Source of the DNA: Verrucomicrobiaceae bacterium | Lineage (GTDB): Bacteria > Verrucomicrobiota > Verrucomicrobiia > Verrucomicrobiales > Verrucomicrobiaceae | Length of the DNA: 61,526 bases | Direction of reading: 5' to 3' | NCBI GenBank assembly: GCA_027489965.1 | Contig: JAIXZA010000155.1 | Span: 1 to 61,526, forward strand | Notes under the pieces: generated by a model | The model's database searches: none | What the model was told of the DNA's origin: nothing | What the model saw: the letters and a program-made list of their open reading frames with translations, nothing else | Made by a program: the position numbers and the translations under genes | Shown: in pieces, positions 11,301 through 23,300 of the stretch | Position numbering within the stretch: position 1 is the stretch's first letter | How the letters are laid out: each line of letters begins with the position of its first letter

Positions 11301-14300
11301 GCTTTGCCGTCCACACTTGACCTGATGCCGTCGCCATCGGTGTCAGTGCCATCGGCCACACCGTCATTGTTAGTGTCCGTCGCACCGCTGCCGCCTTCGA
11401 TGAGGTCGCTCACGCTGTCGTTGTCGCTATCCAGATCGGTGTAGTCAGGCAGGGCGTCGTTGTCGCTGTTGCGAGGTGTCAAGCCGACACCCACGATGCC
11501 ATTGGCACCCACAGTGCCGTCCATCGCGCCATCGCCATTGGCGTCCACGCCACCGGCTTCGACTGCATCGCTGATGCCGTCGTTGTCGCTGTCGAGGTCG
11601 CGGTAGTTGAGCACGCCGTCGCTGTCGTAGTCGGCGGTAGCGCCTTCCACGTTATCGCGGATGCCGTCACCATCGGAGTCAACGTCCTGGCTATTGATCA
11701 CGCCGTCGCCGTCGAGGTCGCCAGTGCCTTCCACAGTGTCGAGGATGCCGTCGCCGTCATCGTCGGTATCGGTGGCGTCAGGAGTGCCGTCGTTGTCGCT
11801 ATCGACAATACCCAGACCGCCAGGTCCGACGATGCTGTCCACTGCATTGAGGATACCGTCACCATCGGTGTCGGCGGTTCCATCCACCTTGCCGTCGTTG
11901 TCCGTATCTTTACCGGCCAGACCGTTCTCCACGATGTCGTTGATGCCATCGCCATCGCTGTCGAGGTCGAGGTAATCTGGCAAGCCTGTGCCGTCTGTGT
12001 TTGGCAGGACAGATGAGCCTGCGTCACCGTAGATGGTGCTGCCATCCACGCTAGACTGTATACCGTCACCATCGGTGTCGGTGCCGTCAGCTCTGCCGTC
12101 ATTATTGGTGTCAGCAGCGCCGTTTCCGGACTCGACGAGGTCAGAGACGCCGTCGTTGTCGCTGTCGAGGTCACGCCAGTTTGGCACGCCGTCACCGTCC
12201 GTATCTGGAGCGGGCAGCGGTGTTCCATTGGTCACGGAACCACCCACGTTGTCCAGGGCATCTGCCCAGCCGTCTTGGTCAACATCGGTAGCAAGGTCCA
12301 CACGACCGTCGCCATTGGCGTCCACGCCACCGGCTTCGATCACATCGTTGATGCCGTCGTTGTCGCTATCGAGGTCATGCGCATCGGCCACGCCGTCGCC
12401 GTCGGTGTCAGTGGTGCCTTCCACCATGTCGCTGATGCCGTCGCCATCGCAGTCGATGTCGATCATGTCAGACAAGCCATCACCATCGGTGTCTGGGCAA
12501 GGTCCGCCTGGTGGGCACTCGATGCTGTCAGGCACACCGTCGTTGTCATCATCGGTGTCGGTGAGGTTCGGAGTGCCGTCGCCATCACTATCTCTCAAGC
12601 CGAGGCCACCGCTGTTCGTGGTGCTGTTGCGACGATCCACAGCATTGGCGATGCCGTCACCGTCGGTGTCGCTGGCATTGTCCAAGTCACCGTCGTTATC
12701 AGCGTCGAGGCCGCCGTTGCCGTTCATGTCGATGTCAGGCACGAGGTCGCCATCGCTGTCGAGGTCACGGTAGTCAGGCAGTGCGTCTGCATTGCTGGAG
12801 CCGCTGTCACTGTTTGGCAGCGCAGGGCTGCTGGCATCGCCGAAGCCTACGAAGCCATCCACGCCATCGAGGATGCCGTCATTGTCAGCATCTGTGGTGC
12901 CATCGATCTTACCATCCTTGTCAGCATCGGTGCCACCGGAATTGCCTTCCACGAGATCGCTGATGGAGTCATTGTCGCTGTCGAGGTCGCGGTAATCAGG
13001 AGCTGCGTCGCCATCGCTGTTTGTTACGGCGAGAGGAGTGCCAGTGACCACAGAGCCGCGAGCATTATCGATCGTGTCGGCTACGCCATCCATGTCGATG
13101 TCGTCACCGTCCTGCTTGCCGTCGCCATTGGCATCGGTGCCACCGGCTTCGAGCACGTCGTTGATGCCGTCGTTGTCGCTGTCTAGGTCTTTGTAGTCAG
13201 GCTTGCCGTCGCCATCGCTGTCGCGAGCGGTAGCTGTTGAGCCTCTTTCAGTGAGGTCTGAGATACCGTCGCCGTCGCTGTCTGGATCTTGAGAATCCGT
13301 CACGCCGTCACCGTCGGTGTCGCCCAGGCCTTCGATCACGTCGGTGAGGCCGTCGCCGTCATCGTCGGTGTCGGTGATGTCTGCTGTGCCGTCGCCATCG
13401 CTGTCTTTCAAGCCGAGGCCGCCATTGCCATTCACGGTGTCTGCGATGTCAGCAATGCCGTCACCATCAGCGTCCACGAAGGTATCCACAACGCCGTCGT
13501 TGTTAGCATCCAAGCCACCGAAGCCAGCGCGATCGATGTCGAGCGCGGTGCCATTGGTTGGGTCTGCGTAGTCAGCGCCGCCGGAGCTGTCGCTGTTCGG
13601 GATCGCAGGGCTGGCGCTATCGCCAAAGGCTGCTGGTGTGCCGTCCGCGCTGTCGCTGAGGCCATCACCATCGGTGTCAGGTCCATCGACCTTGCCGTCC
13701 TTGTTCGTGTCAGCGCCATTGCTGCCGCCTTCGACGAGGTCAGAGATCAGGTCGTTGTCGCTGTCGAGGTCCAGGTAGTTTGGCAGGCTGTCACCATCCG
13801 TGTTCGGCATGGTCAGGGCTGTGCCAGTGGTCACAGAGCCAAAGGTGGTGTCCACGCTGTCAGCGAGACCGTCTTGGTCTGCGTCAGTGATCGGAGCAGA
13901 GCCGATCATGCCGTCGCCATTACCGTCGGTGCCGCCAGCTTCGACCACATCATTGAGGCCGTCGTTGTCGCTGTCGAGGTCGCGGAAGTTCGGCACGCCG
14001 TCGCCGTCCGTGTCTTGAGCAGTGGCTGTGCTGCCTTTTTCAACGCTGTCTGGCAGACCGTCGTTGTCGCTGTCCAGATCGCGGAAGTCCACGATGCCGT
14101 CACCGTCAGTGTCCTTGGTGAGCGGACCTTCTTGGCTGGTGCTGATGCCGTCGCCGTCATCATCGCTATCCATGTAGTCAGGGATGCCATCGCGATCCGT
14201 ATCGCGGCTGATCGGACCTTCCTGCGCATCGCTGAGGCCGTCGCCATCGCTGTCGCCGCTGCCGGCCACGCTGGTGTCAGCGCCGGTGCCAGTGGCTTTG

Positions 14301-17300
14301 TCGAGGTAGTCCACGATGCCGTCGTTATCCGTGTCTGCTGGGTTCAATGCACCGCCTGCGCCGAGTTCTTGGCCTGTCAGTGTGGCGTCGCCATCGTCGT
14401 TGTTGTCCAGATTGTTCTTGGTGCCGTCACCGTCAGTATCGACGTTGTTGTTCTCCAGGCTGTTCGGCACAGAGTCACCATCGCTATCGGTGATGCTGTA
14501 GTTTGGACCGGCTGCACCGGTGTCATTGGTTTCCACCGAGTTCGCCAGGCCGTTGCTGCCGTAGCTGGTGAAGCCCGTGTCACCTGTGCCGACCTTGCCG
14601 TCGCCATTGCTGTCCTTAGCGCTTCCGGACTCCACGCTGTCAAAGATGCCATCGCCATCGCTGTCGAGGTCTTTGAAGTTCGGCAAGCCATCGCCATCAG
14701 CGTCAGCGCTGCCTTCCAGCGTATCTGGGATGCCGTCGTTGTCGTCGTCGAGATCGAGCGAGTCGCTCACGCCATCGTTATCAGCGTCAGGAGCTGGGAT
14801 ACCGCCGAAGAGCGCATCATTGGTGTCCAGGCTGTTCGGGATGCCGTCACCATCGGTGTCGGTGGTGTCGTCCACCTTGCCGTCGCCGTTGGCATCGAGC
14901 GCTGCGTTTGGCGTGCCCACGATGTCCCTGGTGCCGTCGTTGTTGGAGTCGAGTTCCAAGTAGTTCGGTGTGTTGTCACCATCGGAGTCAGGGATGACCA
15001 AAGTCACAGCGGTGTTGCCAAAGAGCGCATCATTGCGGTCCACGCTGTCAGAGATGCCATCACCATCAGCGTCTGGGCCATCGACCACGCCATCGGCGTT
15101 GGCGTCGATGCCGCCGCTGCCCCCTTCGAGGAGGTCGCTGAGGGAGTCATTGTCGCTGTCGAGGTCGATGCGGTTCTTCACGCCGTCGCCATCGGTGTCA
15201 GCGTCAGCCAGCGGAGTGCCAGCAAAGCCACCACTGACCACAGGGTCCACGCTATCAGCCAGGCCGTCGCCATCAGCATCGGTGCCGAGAGCTTTGCCTG
15301 TGCCGTTGTCATTGCCACCAGCTTCGAGGAGGTCACTGAGACCGTCGTTGTCGCTGTCCAGGTCTTTGTAGTTGGCCACGCCATCGCCGTCTGTGTCGGT
15401 AGTGCCTTCGTCCTGATCGGTCAGACCGTCACCATCGCTGTCGAGGTCCACGTTATTGGCCACGCCGTCGCCATCGAGGTCGCCGGTGCCTTCGATTGCA
15501 TCGGTGATGCCGTCATTGTCATCGTCGGTATCCGTGTTGTCTGGTGTGCCGTCGTTGTCGGTGTCGAGCAGGCCGGTGCCGCCAAAGTTCACGTCATCGC
15601 TGTCGATGCTGTCGAGCAAGCCGTCGCCATCAGCGTCTGCATTGCCATCGACTTTACCGTCGCTGTTACCATCCTTGGTGCCGAGACCGGCTTCCACGAT
15701 GTCCCTGGTGCCGTCGCCATCGCTGTCGAGGTCACGGAAATCAGGTGTGCCATCCGCATCGCTGCTGGCTGGGACAGGATCAGCGGTTTCGCCAAAGCCA
15801 GCGTCGTTGTTGTCCACGCTGTCCATGATGCCATCACCATCAGCGTCGGGTCCATCGACCACGCCTTTCGGAGCTGCGGCATCGGTGCCGTTCTGGCCGG
15901 ACTCGACGAGGTCGGTGACGCCGTCGTTGTCGCTGTCGAGATCTTGCCAATCCTTGGTGCCGTCACCATCAGTGTCTGGGGCAGTCAGCGCGGTGCCACC
16001 GTTGTCGGTGTCCACGGTGTTGACGATGCCATTGCCATCGGTGTCTGCGCCGTCCTGTTTGGCATCGCCATTGGCATCAGTGCCGCCGTTTTCACGGACG
16101 TCGTTGAGGCCGTCGTTGTCGCTGTCCAGGTCTTTGAAGTCAGGGATGGTGTCGCCGTCGGTGTCCTTCGGAGTGTTGACATTGCTGCCGACTTCTTGGG
16201 TATCGCTCATGCCGTCGCCATCGCTGTCGAGGTCCTGTTTGTCAGGGATGCCGTCACGGTCAGTGTCTGGGCATGGGGCACCTGTGACGCACTCGACGCT
16301 GTCAGGGATGGTGTCATTGTCATCATCCGTATCAGTGTAGTCAGGAGTGCCGTCACCATCTGTATCAGGGGTCACAATGCCACCAAAGGCACCTGCATCA
16401 GCATCAGCGCGATCTTCGATACCGTCGCCATCAGCGTCGGTGAGCGGACCGTCGATGTCGCCATCACCGTCCACGTCGAGAGCGCCGAAGCCATTGACAT
16501 CAATGTCAGGCACGCCGTCGCCGTTGCTGTCTGGATCAAGGTAATCTGGGATGCTGTCAGAGTCAGCGCCACCTTGCTCAGGCAGGGCTGGGCTATTGGC
16601 ATCACCGCGACCGGCGAAGCCGTCCACGCTATTCATGATGCCGTCGCTGTCGGTGTCTGGACCATCCACCACACCGTCGCCATCGGCGTCGGTGCCATTG
16701 CTGCCACCTTCGCGGAGGTCGGTGAGGGTGTCATTGTCGCTGTCGAGATCGACGTAGTTCTTCTTACCGTCGCCATCGGTATCAGGCACGGTGAGTGGTG
16801 TGCCGTTGGTGACAGTGCCACCGATATTGTCCACGGTATCGATCAGGCCATCACCATCAGCATCAGCTGCACCGGTGGATGGAGGATCAATCATGCCGTT
16901 GCCATTGGCATCGGTGCCACCGGCTTCGATCACATCGTTGATGCCGTCGTTGTCGCTGTCGAGATCGCGGAAGTCAGGGACGTTGTCACCGTCGGTGTCC
17001 TTCGGTGTGTTCGGCGTGTTACTGTCATTGTCCCAGTCGCCTACTTGCGCTTCAATTGCATCAAGGATGCCGTCGTTGTCGCTGTCGAGGTCACCATTGT
17101 CAGGTGCGCCGTCGCCATCTGTGTCGGCAAAGCCTTCAATGCTGGAAGGGATGCCGTCGCCGTCGTTGTCAGACTGCTTGTAGTCAGGTGTGCCGTTGCC
17201 GTCGGAGTCGCGATCATCTGGGATGCCGTCGCCGTTGCTGTCAGGGCGCTCGTTGAGGGTGAGCACGCCGTCATTGTCGTCATCGGCGTCCAGGTAGTCT

Positions 17301-20300
17301 GGGCGGTCGGTGCTGTCGCTATTCGGGAATGGTGCGCTGGTGGCGGTGCCGCGCTCGGTGGCGGTTGGCACGCTATCACCGTCATCGTCAGCATCCTGGA
17401 AGTCAGGCACTCCATCGCCATCGGTGTCTTGTGGGGCAGCGGCGCTTTCAAAGACATCAGCGATGCCATTGTTATTAGCGTCGGTGCTGGTTGGCACCAC
17501 GTCTGCTACGCCGTCCATGTTGGCGTCGTGACCTTCCAGGAGATCGGCAATGCCGTCGCCATCGCTGTCAGCATCGCGGCTGTCTGGGGTGCCATCGAGG
17601 TCGATGTCCACCAGGCCATCACCTTCCAGTGTGTCTGGGATGCCGTCGCCGTCGTCATCGAGATCGACATCGCTGCTCAGGCCGTCACCGTCTGGATCAG
17701 GGTTGTTGGCGACAGGATCGCGGAAGTCTGGGATGCCGTCCTTGTCGGTGTCAGGCGTCAGTGTGGCGAGGTTCGTGTCACCGGCTTCGGTGAGATCGCT
17801 TGTGGCGTCTGCGTCCGAGTTGGCGTCATAGATGTCAGGAGTGCCATCGGCATCCGTGTCGGCCACGATGCTAACGCGGCTGCCATTGGCTGGGCACTCA
17901 AAGCGGAAGTCGTCGATGAAGTTCGACAGATAACCACCGCTGAGGGCTTGGAACTGGAAGCGGATCTTGTCGGTGGTAGCGTTGAAGGTGCTAGGCACTT
18001 GATACGTGCCGCTGTAGGTCACCCAGCCAGCGGTGCTGGTGGAGATGGCGCGGACGCGGCTGCTGAGCGGCAGGACCTGGTTCACAGCCGTGCTGGCAGC
18101 GCCGAGGCGCAGTTCCATCCAGTCCGTGGCGAAGCGGCCACGATGCCTGAAGCTGTATTGAATGATCTCATTCGGCACAGCGCTCACATCTTGATACATG
18201 AAGCCAGTGGCGGCTCCGTTGATCTCTGCCCATTGGTTGCCCTCAGGTGCGGTGAAGGCAGCGCCAGCAAGCGTGGCTTTGTAGCCCGTCTTGAAGATCT
18301 GTACCTTGTCGTCAGAAGCGGTAGTGCTCCAGCCAACGACTGCGTTAGCGGCGTTGCCACCGGTAGCGTCGGCGTCATTGACGAGGCTCCAGAGGAAGCG
18401 AGCATCGGCGTTGTTTGGCACCACTGGAGCTTCGAAGTTGCCATTCACGAGGCGGTTGCCTGGGGTGCATGGGAAGGGCTGTGCATCCCATTCATCGCGG
18501 AGGCCATCAGCGTCAGCATCCATGAAGGTGCTGGCTGGGAAGATGGTCTGGCCGTGAGCCTGCGCTTCCTGCCAGTCTGGGATGTTGTCGTTGTCGCTGT
18601 CGGTGTCGAGGTAGTCAGCGATGCCGTCTTGGTCGTTGTCGCTAAACTCAGCGGTGTCCAGGAGACCGTCATTGTCGTCATCGACATCGACTGCATCGGT
18701 CACACCGTCATCGTCAGCATCAGCGATGAGGTATTTCGGCAGACCAGCGGTGGTGGTGCCGGTGTCGTTGATGGTCAGCTTGCCATCATTGTCATCGTCG
18801 GTATCGCGGAAGTCTGGGATACCGTCGTCATCGGTGTCTTGACCAGGGGCAGCAGTAGCAAAGGCATCATCCAAGCCATCGCGGTTCGCGTCGATGCCGC
18901 TTGGCACGATGTCGCCTACTCCGTTGCTGTTGTAGTCATGACCTTCCAGCATATCGAGCTTACCGTCGTTGTCGCTGTCGGTGTCTTGGCTGTCTGGGAT
19001 GTCGTCGCCATCGCTATCGACTTCGCCATTGTCTTCCGTCGCATCAGTGATGCCGTCGCCGTCGTCGTCGAGGTCCACGTCATTGCGCAGGCCATCACCA
19101 TCGAGGTCAGGCACGGTGCCGAGAGGATCACGGTAGTCAGGGATGCCGTCAAAGTCGCTATCTTGTGGATGCGTTGGATTAGATCCAGCTTCCACCGTAT
19201 CCGTGCCAGCGCGTTCATCGAGACCGCCTGAAGGGATAGTCAACGAACCGTCGCTGTCGGTGTCGAGGTAGTCATTGAGGCCATCACGGTCCGTATCAAT
19301 TGGGCCAAACTTGCTGCCGTTTTCACAGCCAAAGAAGACACCATCCAGGAAGTTGCCGACAGAGGCATTGCCACCTGCTGCAGCCACACTGGTGAACTGG
19401 AAGCGGGTAGTGCTTTGTCCGGCTGGCACGGTGTAGGTGCCTTCATAGAGCTTCCAGGCGGTGTTACCCGTTCTGACGATCCTCACATTATAGCTGCTGG
19501 TAAGAGTGCCGATGTTAGCAGGACCGATGCGCAAAGCCAATGTGTCAACACCTGCACGACCACGGTGAGCGAACTTGAACTTCATCACGGTGCCGGCGGT
19601 TGTCGCCACCTCACGGAAGACATGGCCGACTTGGAAGGCGTTCAGCTCAATGAACTGGGTGCCTTCATAAGCAGGAACGCCACCGAATCCAGTCTTCCAG
19701 AACTCGAAATACTTGTCGGTAGCCGTGGTGCGCCAGAAGGGCACCTTGTTGGAATCGGTGGTGGAGGCATCACGGAAGAAGGTCAGACCAGCCCCGCCCA
19801 TGCTCGGCTCTTCAAAGCCTGCATTGCCGAAGTCCGTCGATGGGCAAGCGCCCGTTGCACTGTCGAAGTTGTCATCAATGCCATCTTGATCCTGATCCTG
19901 GAAGCCAGGAGAGCACATCTCGATAGTGAAGTCGTCATAGGCAGGCAGGCCAGTCGATGCCCTAGCAAAGATCGGCACACGCACGGTGTAGGTGGTGTTT
20001 GGCTGCAAGACGTAGTTCGTAGCAGGGAAGGCACTGGTGGTCTTGGTCACAGGACCTGGATCAGTGATGCCAAAGGCGGGGACCACATCCGTGAAGGAGG
20101 TGCCACCGTTGTTCGAGATCTGCACGCCGACGGTGTAGTTGTAGGCGCTCGGATCTGCCACGCGGCCCCAGCGGAACTCCGTGATGTTGGAGCCAGGCGT
20201 CATGGTGGCCGAGGTGGTGAAGGTGTAGGTGAGGAAGTCACCTGCGGTCACAGCGGCCGCGAGTGTGGCTTGATCCACACCGCCCAGCTTGGCATAACCA

Positions 20301-23300
20301 CCCGTGATGGTGCGCATGAGTCCACTGCCTGCGGCTTCGATGCCTGCACTCTGAACGAAGGCGTTTGGCTTGTTGCCGTAGTCACTGGATACGGTGTTAG
20401 TTGGGCTATTGTGCCACCAGCCGATGCTTTCGCATTGGACGAAGCCGATGCCGCTTGGATAGATGATGGAGCCGTTTGGCTGTGCTTCGACGAAGTCAGG
20501 GATGCCGTCGTTGTCGCTGTCGTTATCGAGGTGGTTCGGGATGCCGTCATTGTCGGTATCGAGATTGCCGCCACCGGAGGCCAGTTCATTGGTATCGAGG
20601 ATGCCGTCGTTGTCGTCATCGAGGTCGGTGCCATTGCCCACGCCGTCGCCATCAGCATCCAATACGGATTTGCCAAAGGTGAAGTAGCTGGTGCCAGCAT
20701 CCTTGAAGTTGAGTGATACATAGTAGTCTGCACCCGACTTGGTCATCACGCTGCGGGAATCCGCGCTGGTGATGGTGCTGTCCAGGCTGTAGATGACCAG
20801 AGGAGTCTCATCAGCTGCCAGCGTGCCAAAGGCGGCGGCAGGGATGCGCACGTGGATCACGCCTTGGGCACCGGTCTCCATGACCTTCCATTTCCGCGTC
20901 ATCGGGACGATGGTTGGCTTGTCGCCAAAGGCGCTGCCAAACGTCATCGCGGTGCCATCATGACCCCAGATGGTGTAGCTGCCATCAGCCAGCACGCCTG
21001 GGTTTTCTGCGTTGGTGTTGTAAACAGCACCGAGGGCCATCACAGGCGCATTGGCGTTATTCACACTGCGGGACTGCTTCTGATTCAGCGCCATGCAGTC
21101 TTCACGACCGATACCTGCGATGTCATTGGAGAAGCCTGTCCTGACATAGACGCGAGTAGTGGCTCCGTTGGTGCCATCATAGTCTGGGCTGTAGTAGTCA
21201 TGACCGAGGGTGATACCATACTTGATGGCCATGTAGGACTGGATCTTCTCACGGTTGCCATCGGTATCCAGGAAGCGAGTGGTATAGACGGCGGCTTCAG
21301 CGATGTTGCCGTTGAAGTCGTTGTCGTCTGCCGTTGTGTCACCGAAGATGGTTTCCAAGGTGCCGTTAGCACCTGGGTTCGCGGTTCCAGTGACCGCCGT
21401 TCCGCCATCAAGAGCGATGCGCAGCTTCGCCGTCGCCGTCTGGCTCCAGGCAGTGCTGTAAAGGTAGGGTTTGCCTGTGACACGAGCCGAGGTCATCGAC
21501 GGAGCGATCCAGCCGCCCCCGTTGCGGTTGCCGAGTCGGAAGTCGGTCACAGTGTCCACGATTTCGGGGTGATCGCTCTCACCACCGCCGCCCTGCCAGC
21601 CTGTGGCTGTCCAGCCCATGAGATCACCAACGGTGCCGCCATCTGCTTTGGAAGCGATGATGAAGGTTTCCACCTGATCACCTGCGGCCAACATGCCGAC
21701 CTGAGTCATGAGGAAGTCATTCGCATCAAAGTCCAGATGCGGGTTGTAGTTAAAGAATGCCGAACCGCCGCTAGTGCGGAAGGTGGGGCGCAGTCCTGTG
21801 GTGTAGCCAGCGTAAGCCGGGAAGCCCTGGAGCATGTCGCGCCAGACTTCCACTTCGCTGCCATTGGCTGCCATGGTGGGCGTGCTGGTGTTGAAGACGA
21901 TGACGTTGTCCATCCATGCATCGAGATTGATGGTGTGGGTGGAGATGTCCGTGAACTGAACACGGGTGGTGGCAGAGGTAGCCACGAACTGCACCGTCTG
22001 ACGCATCAAGGGTGCACCTGTGGGCATCAGTCTCTGATTGGTAGCTAGGACAGTCGTGCCATCCAGCAAATCCACACGGATGCCGACGTTACCTCCGCCA
22101 GCGCCGCCCGAGTGGTCATTGTAGGTCAGCATGTAGTTCTGGCCTGGGACCGTGGTGATGTCTTGATAGAGAACGCCATTGGGGGTCACATCGCCGCTGT
22201 TGAAGACCATCCCCTGACTGGAGTGCAGCACGTTGCCGGTCCTCGTCCAGCCGTTGAAGTTGGTAGTGAAGTGACCGTTGCTGACGAGGTTAGCGCGGAT
22301 GTCATCCGCTTTATACCAAGCTCGCAGGCCGAGGTCCACACAGCCGGGAACAGGCGGAGCCTTGGCGGCGAGAGCGAAGACGGCACCGTCTGGGAGCTGC
22401 GCTGGGGTCAGGTCAGCGTAGAGGTAGGCGCTGTTGTCGTCGGTGAGGGTGTAGAGGGAGTCACTGCTATCAAAGGTGGCGTTGCTGCTGACGAGGATCT
22501 TCTTCACGCCAGTGTCGGGGAAGAGATGACCACGTGGGATCATGATGCGCACGCTGCCGATGCCGTCGCCATTGAGGTTCTTGCGGCTGACTTTCCACTG
22601 ACGACCGCTGATGCGGTCCACATTGTCCGTGGTGAAGCCATAGACCGGCGTGGTGAAGGTGGTGGAGCTGCCGTTGTTGTTGCCCCAGAGGAGGAAGGAG
22701 CTGTCTTTGGTCAGTTCACGGCCGCTGCTCAAGTTGGAGGGCAAGAGGGCTCCGCCATGGCTCATGGTGATGATGTCATCGGTATTGATGCTGCGGCTCT
22801 GCTTCTGGTGCAGGCGCTCGCAGTCATCGCGACCGATACCGGCGATGTCATTGTCAAAGCCGCCGCTGTTGCCCACATCCCAGAGGGTGAGGCCGTGGCC
22901 GGAGAGGTAGTCCTGCGTCTGCTGGATGCCGTATTTGATGCCGTAGTAGCTCAGGGCCCGATTGCGCTCGATGGTGGTGAGCTTGCGGTTAAAGAGCATG
23001 ATCTCAGCGATCTGGCCTTTGAAGTAGTTGAATCTGTTCAGGTTGGCGCCGATACGGCTCTCGCCAATGAAGGCGACGGTGTTGGTGCTGGATTGAGCGG
23101 CCCAGGCACCGTTGAAGCCTGCGCCCCAGTCGTTCGCCTTGGCATAGACATGGTAGGCGTTCCAGGTAGCGGTGGAGACGTTGCCCCCTGTAATGGATGC
23201 AACACCTGCCTTGCCGTCAAGAATAGCTCCTGAGGAGGGAGTCCAGCCCAGACGATCCGTGGTGCCGAAGATCTCATAGATGCCACCATTGCTCCAGGTG

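Larger units (their letters stand above)
5350..17866 (-). repeat. Thrombospondin type-3 calcium-repeat coding region (~4,170 aa)
   Basis: About 12.5 kb of almost continuous Asp-rich coding repeats of the pattern DxDxDGxxDxxDxDxDNDG, the TSP3/EF-like calcium motif. Units such as DTDGDGIPNATDTDDDNDG occur throughout. Each Asp-loop is expected to bind Ca2+, so the mature stretch would be extremely acidic and rigid only with calcium. The DNA is correspondingly monotonous on the plus strand (gtcgccatcgccgtc-like). Two higher levels of repetition within it are listed separately. Confidence 0.95.

Noticed and set aside
5350..17866. Repeats resembling a CRISPR or satellite array
   Set aside because: The repeats are in frame within one coding sequence, have no constant repeat plus unique spacers, and encode calcium loops.
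6626..19231. Very long stop-free stretches on the plus strand opposite the giant gene (up to ~1,980 codons)
   Set aside because: They are mirror images of the Asp/Gly repeat codons: GAY and GGN read antisense as Val/Ile and Ala/Thr/Ser-type codons, giving monotonous AVAI/VRDAV or PSPSMS patterns with no start signals or domains.
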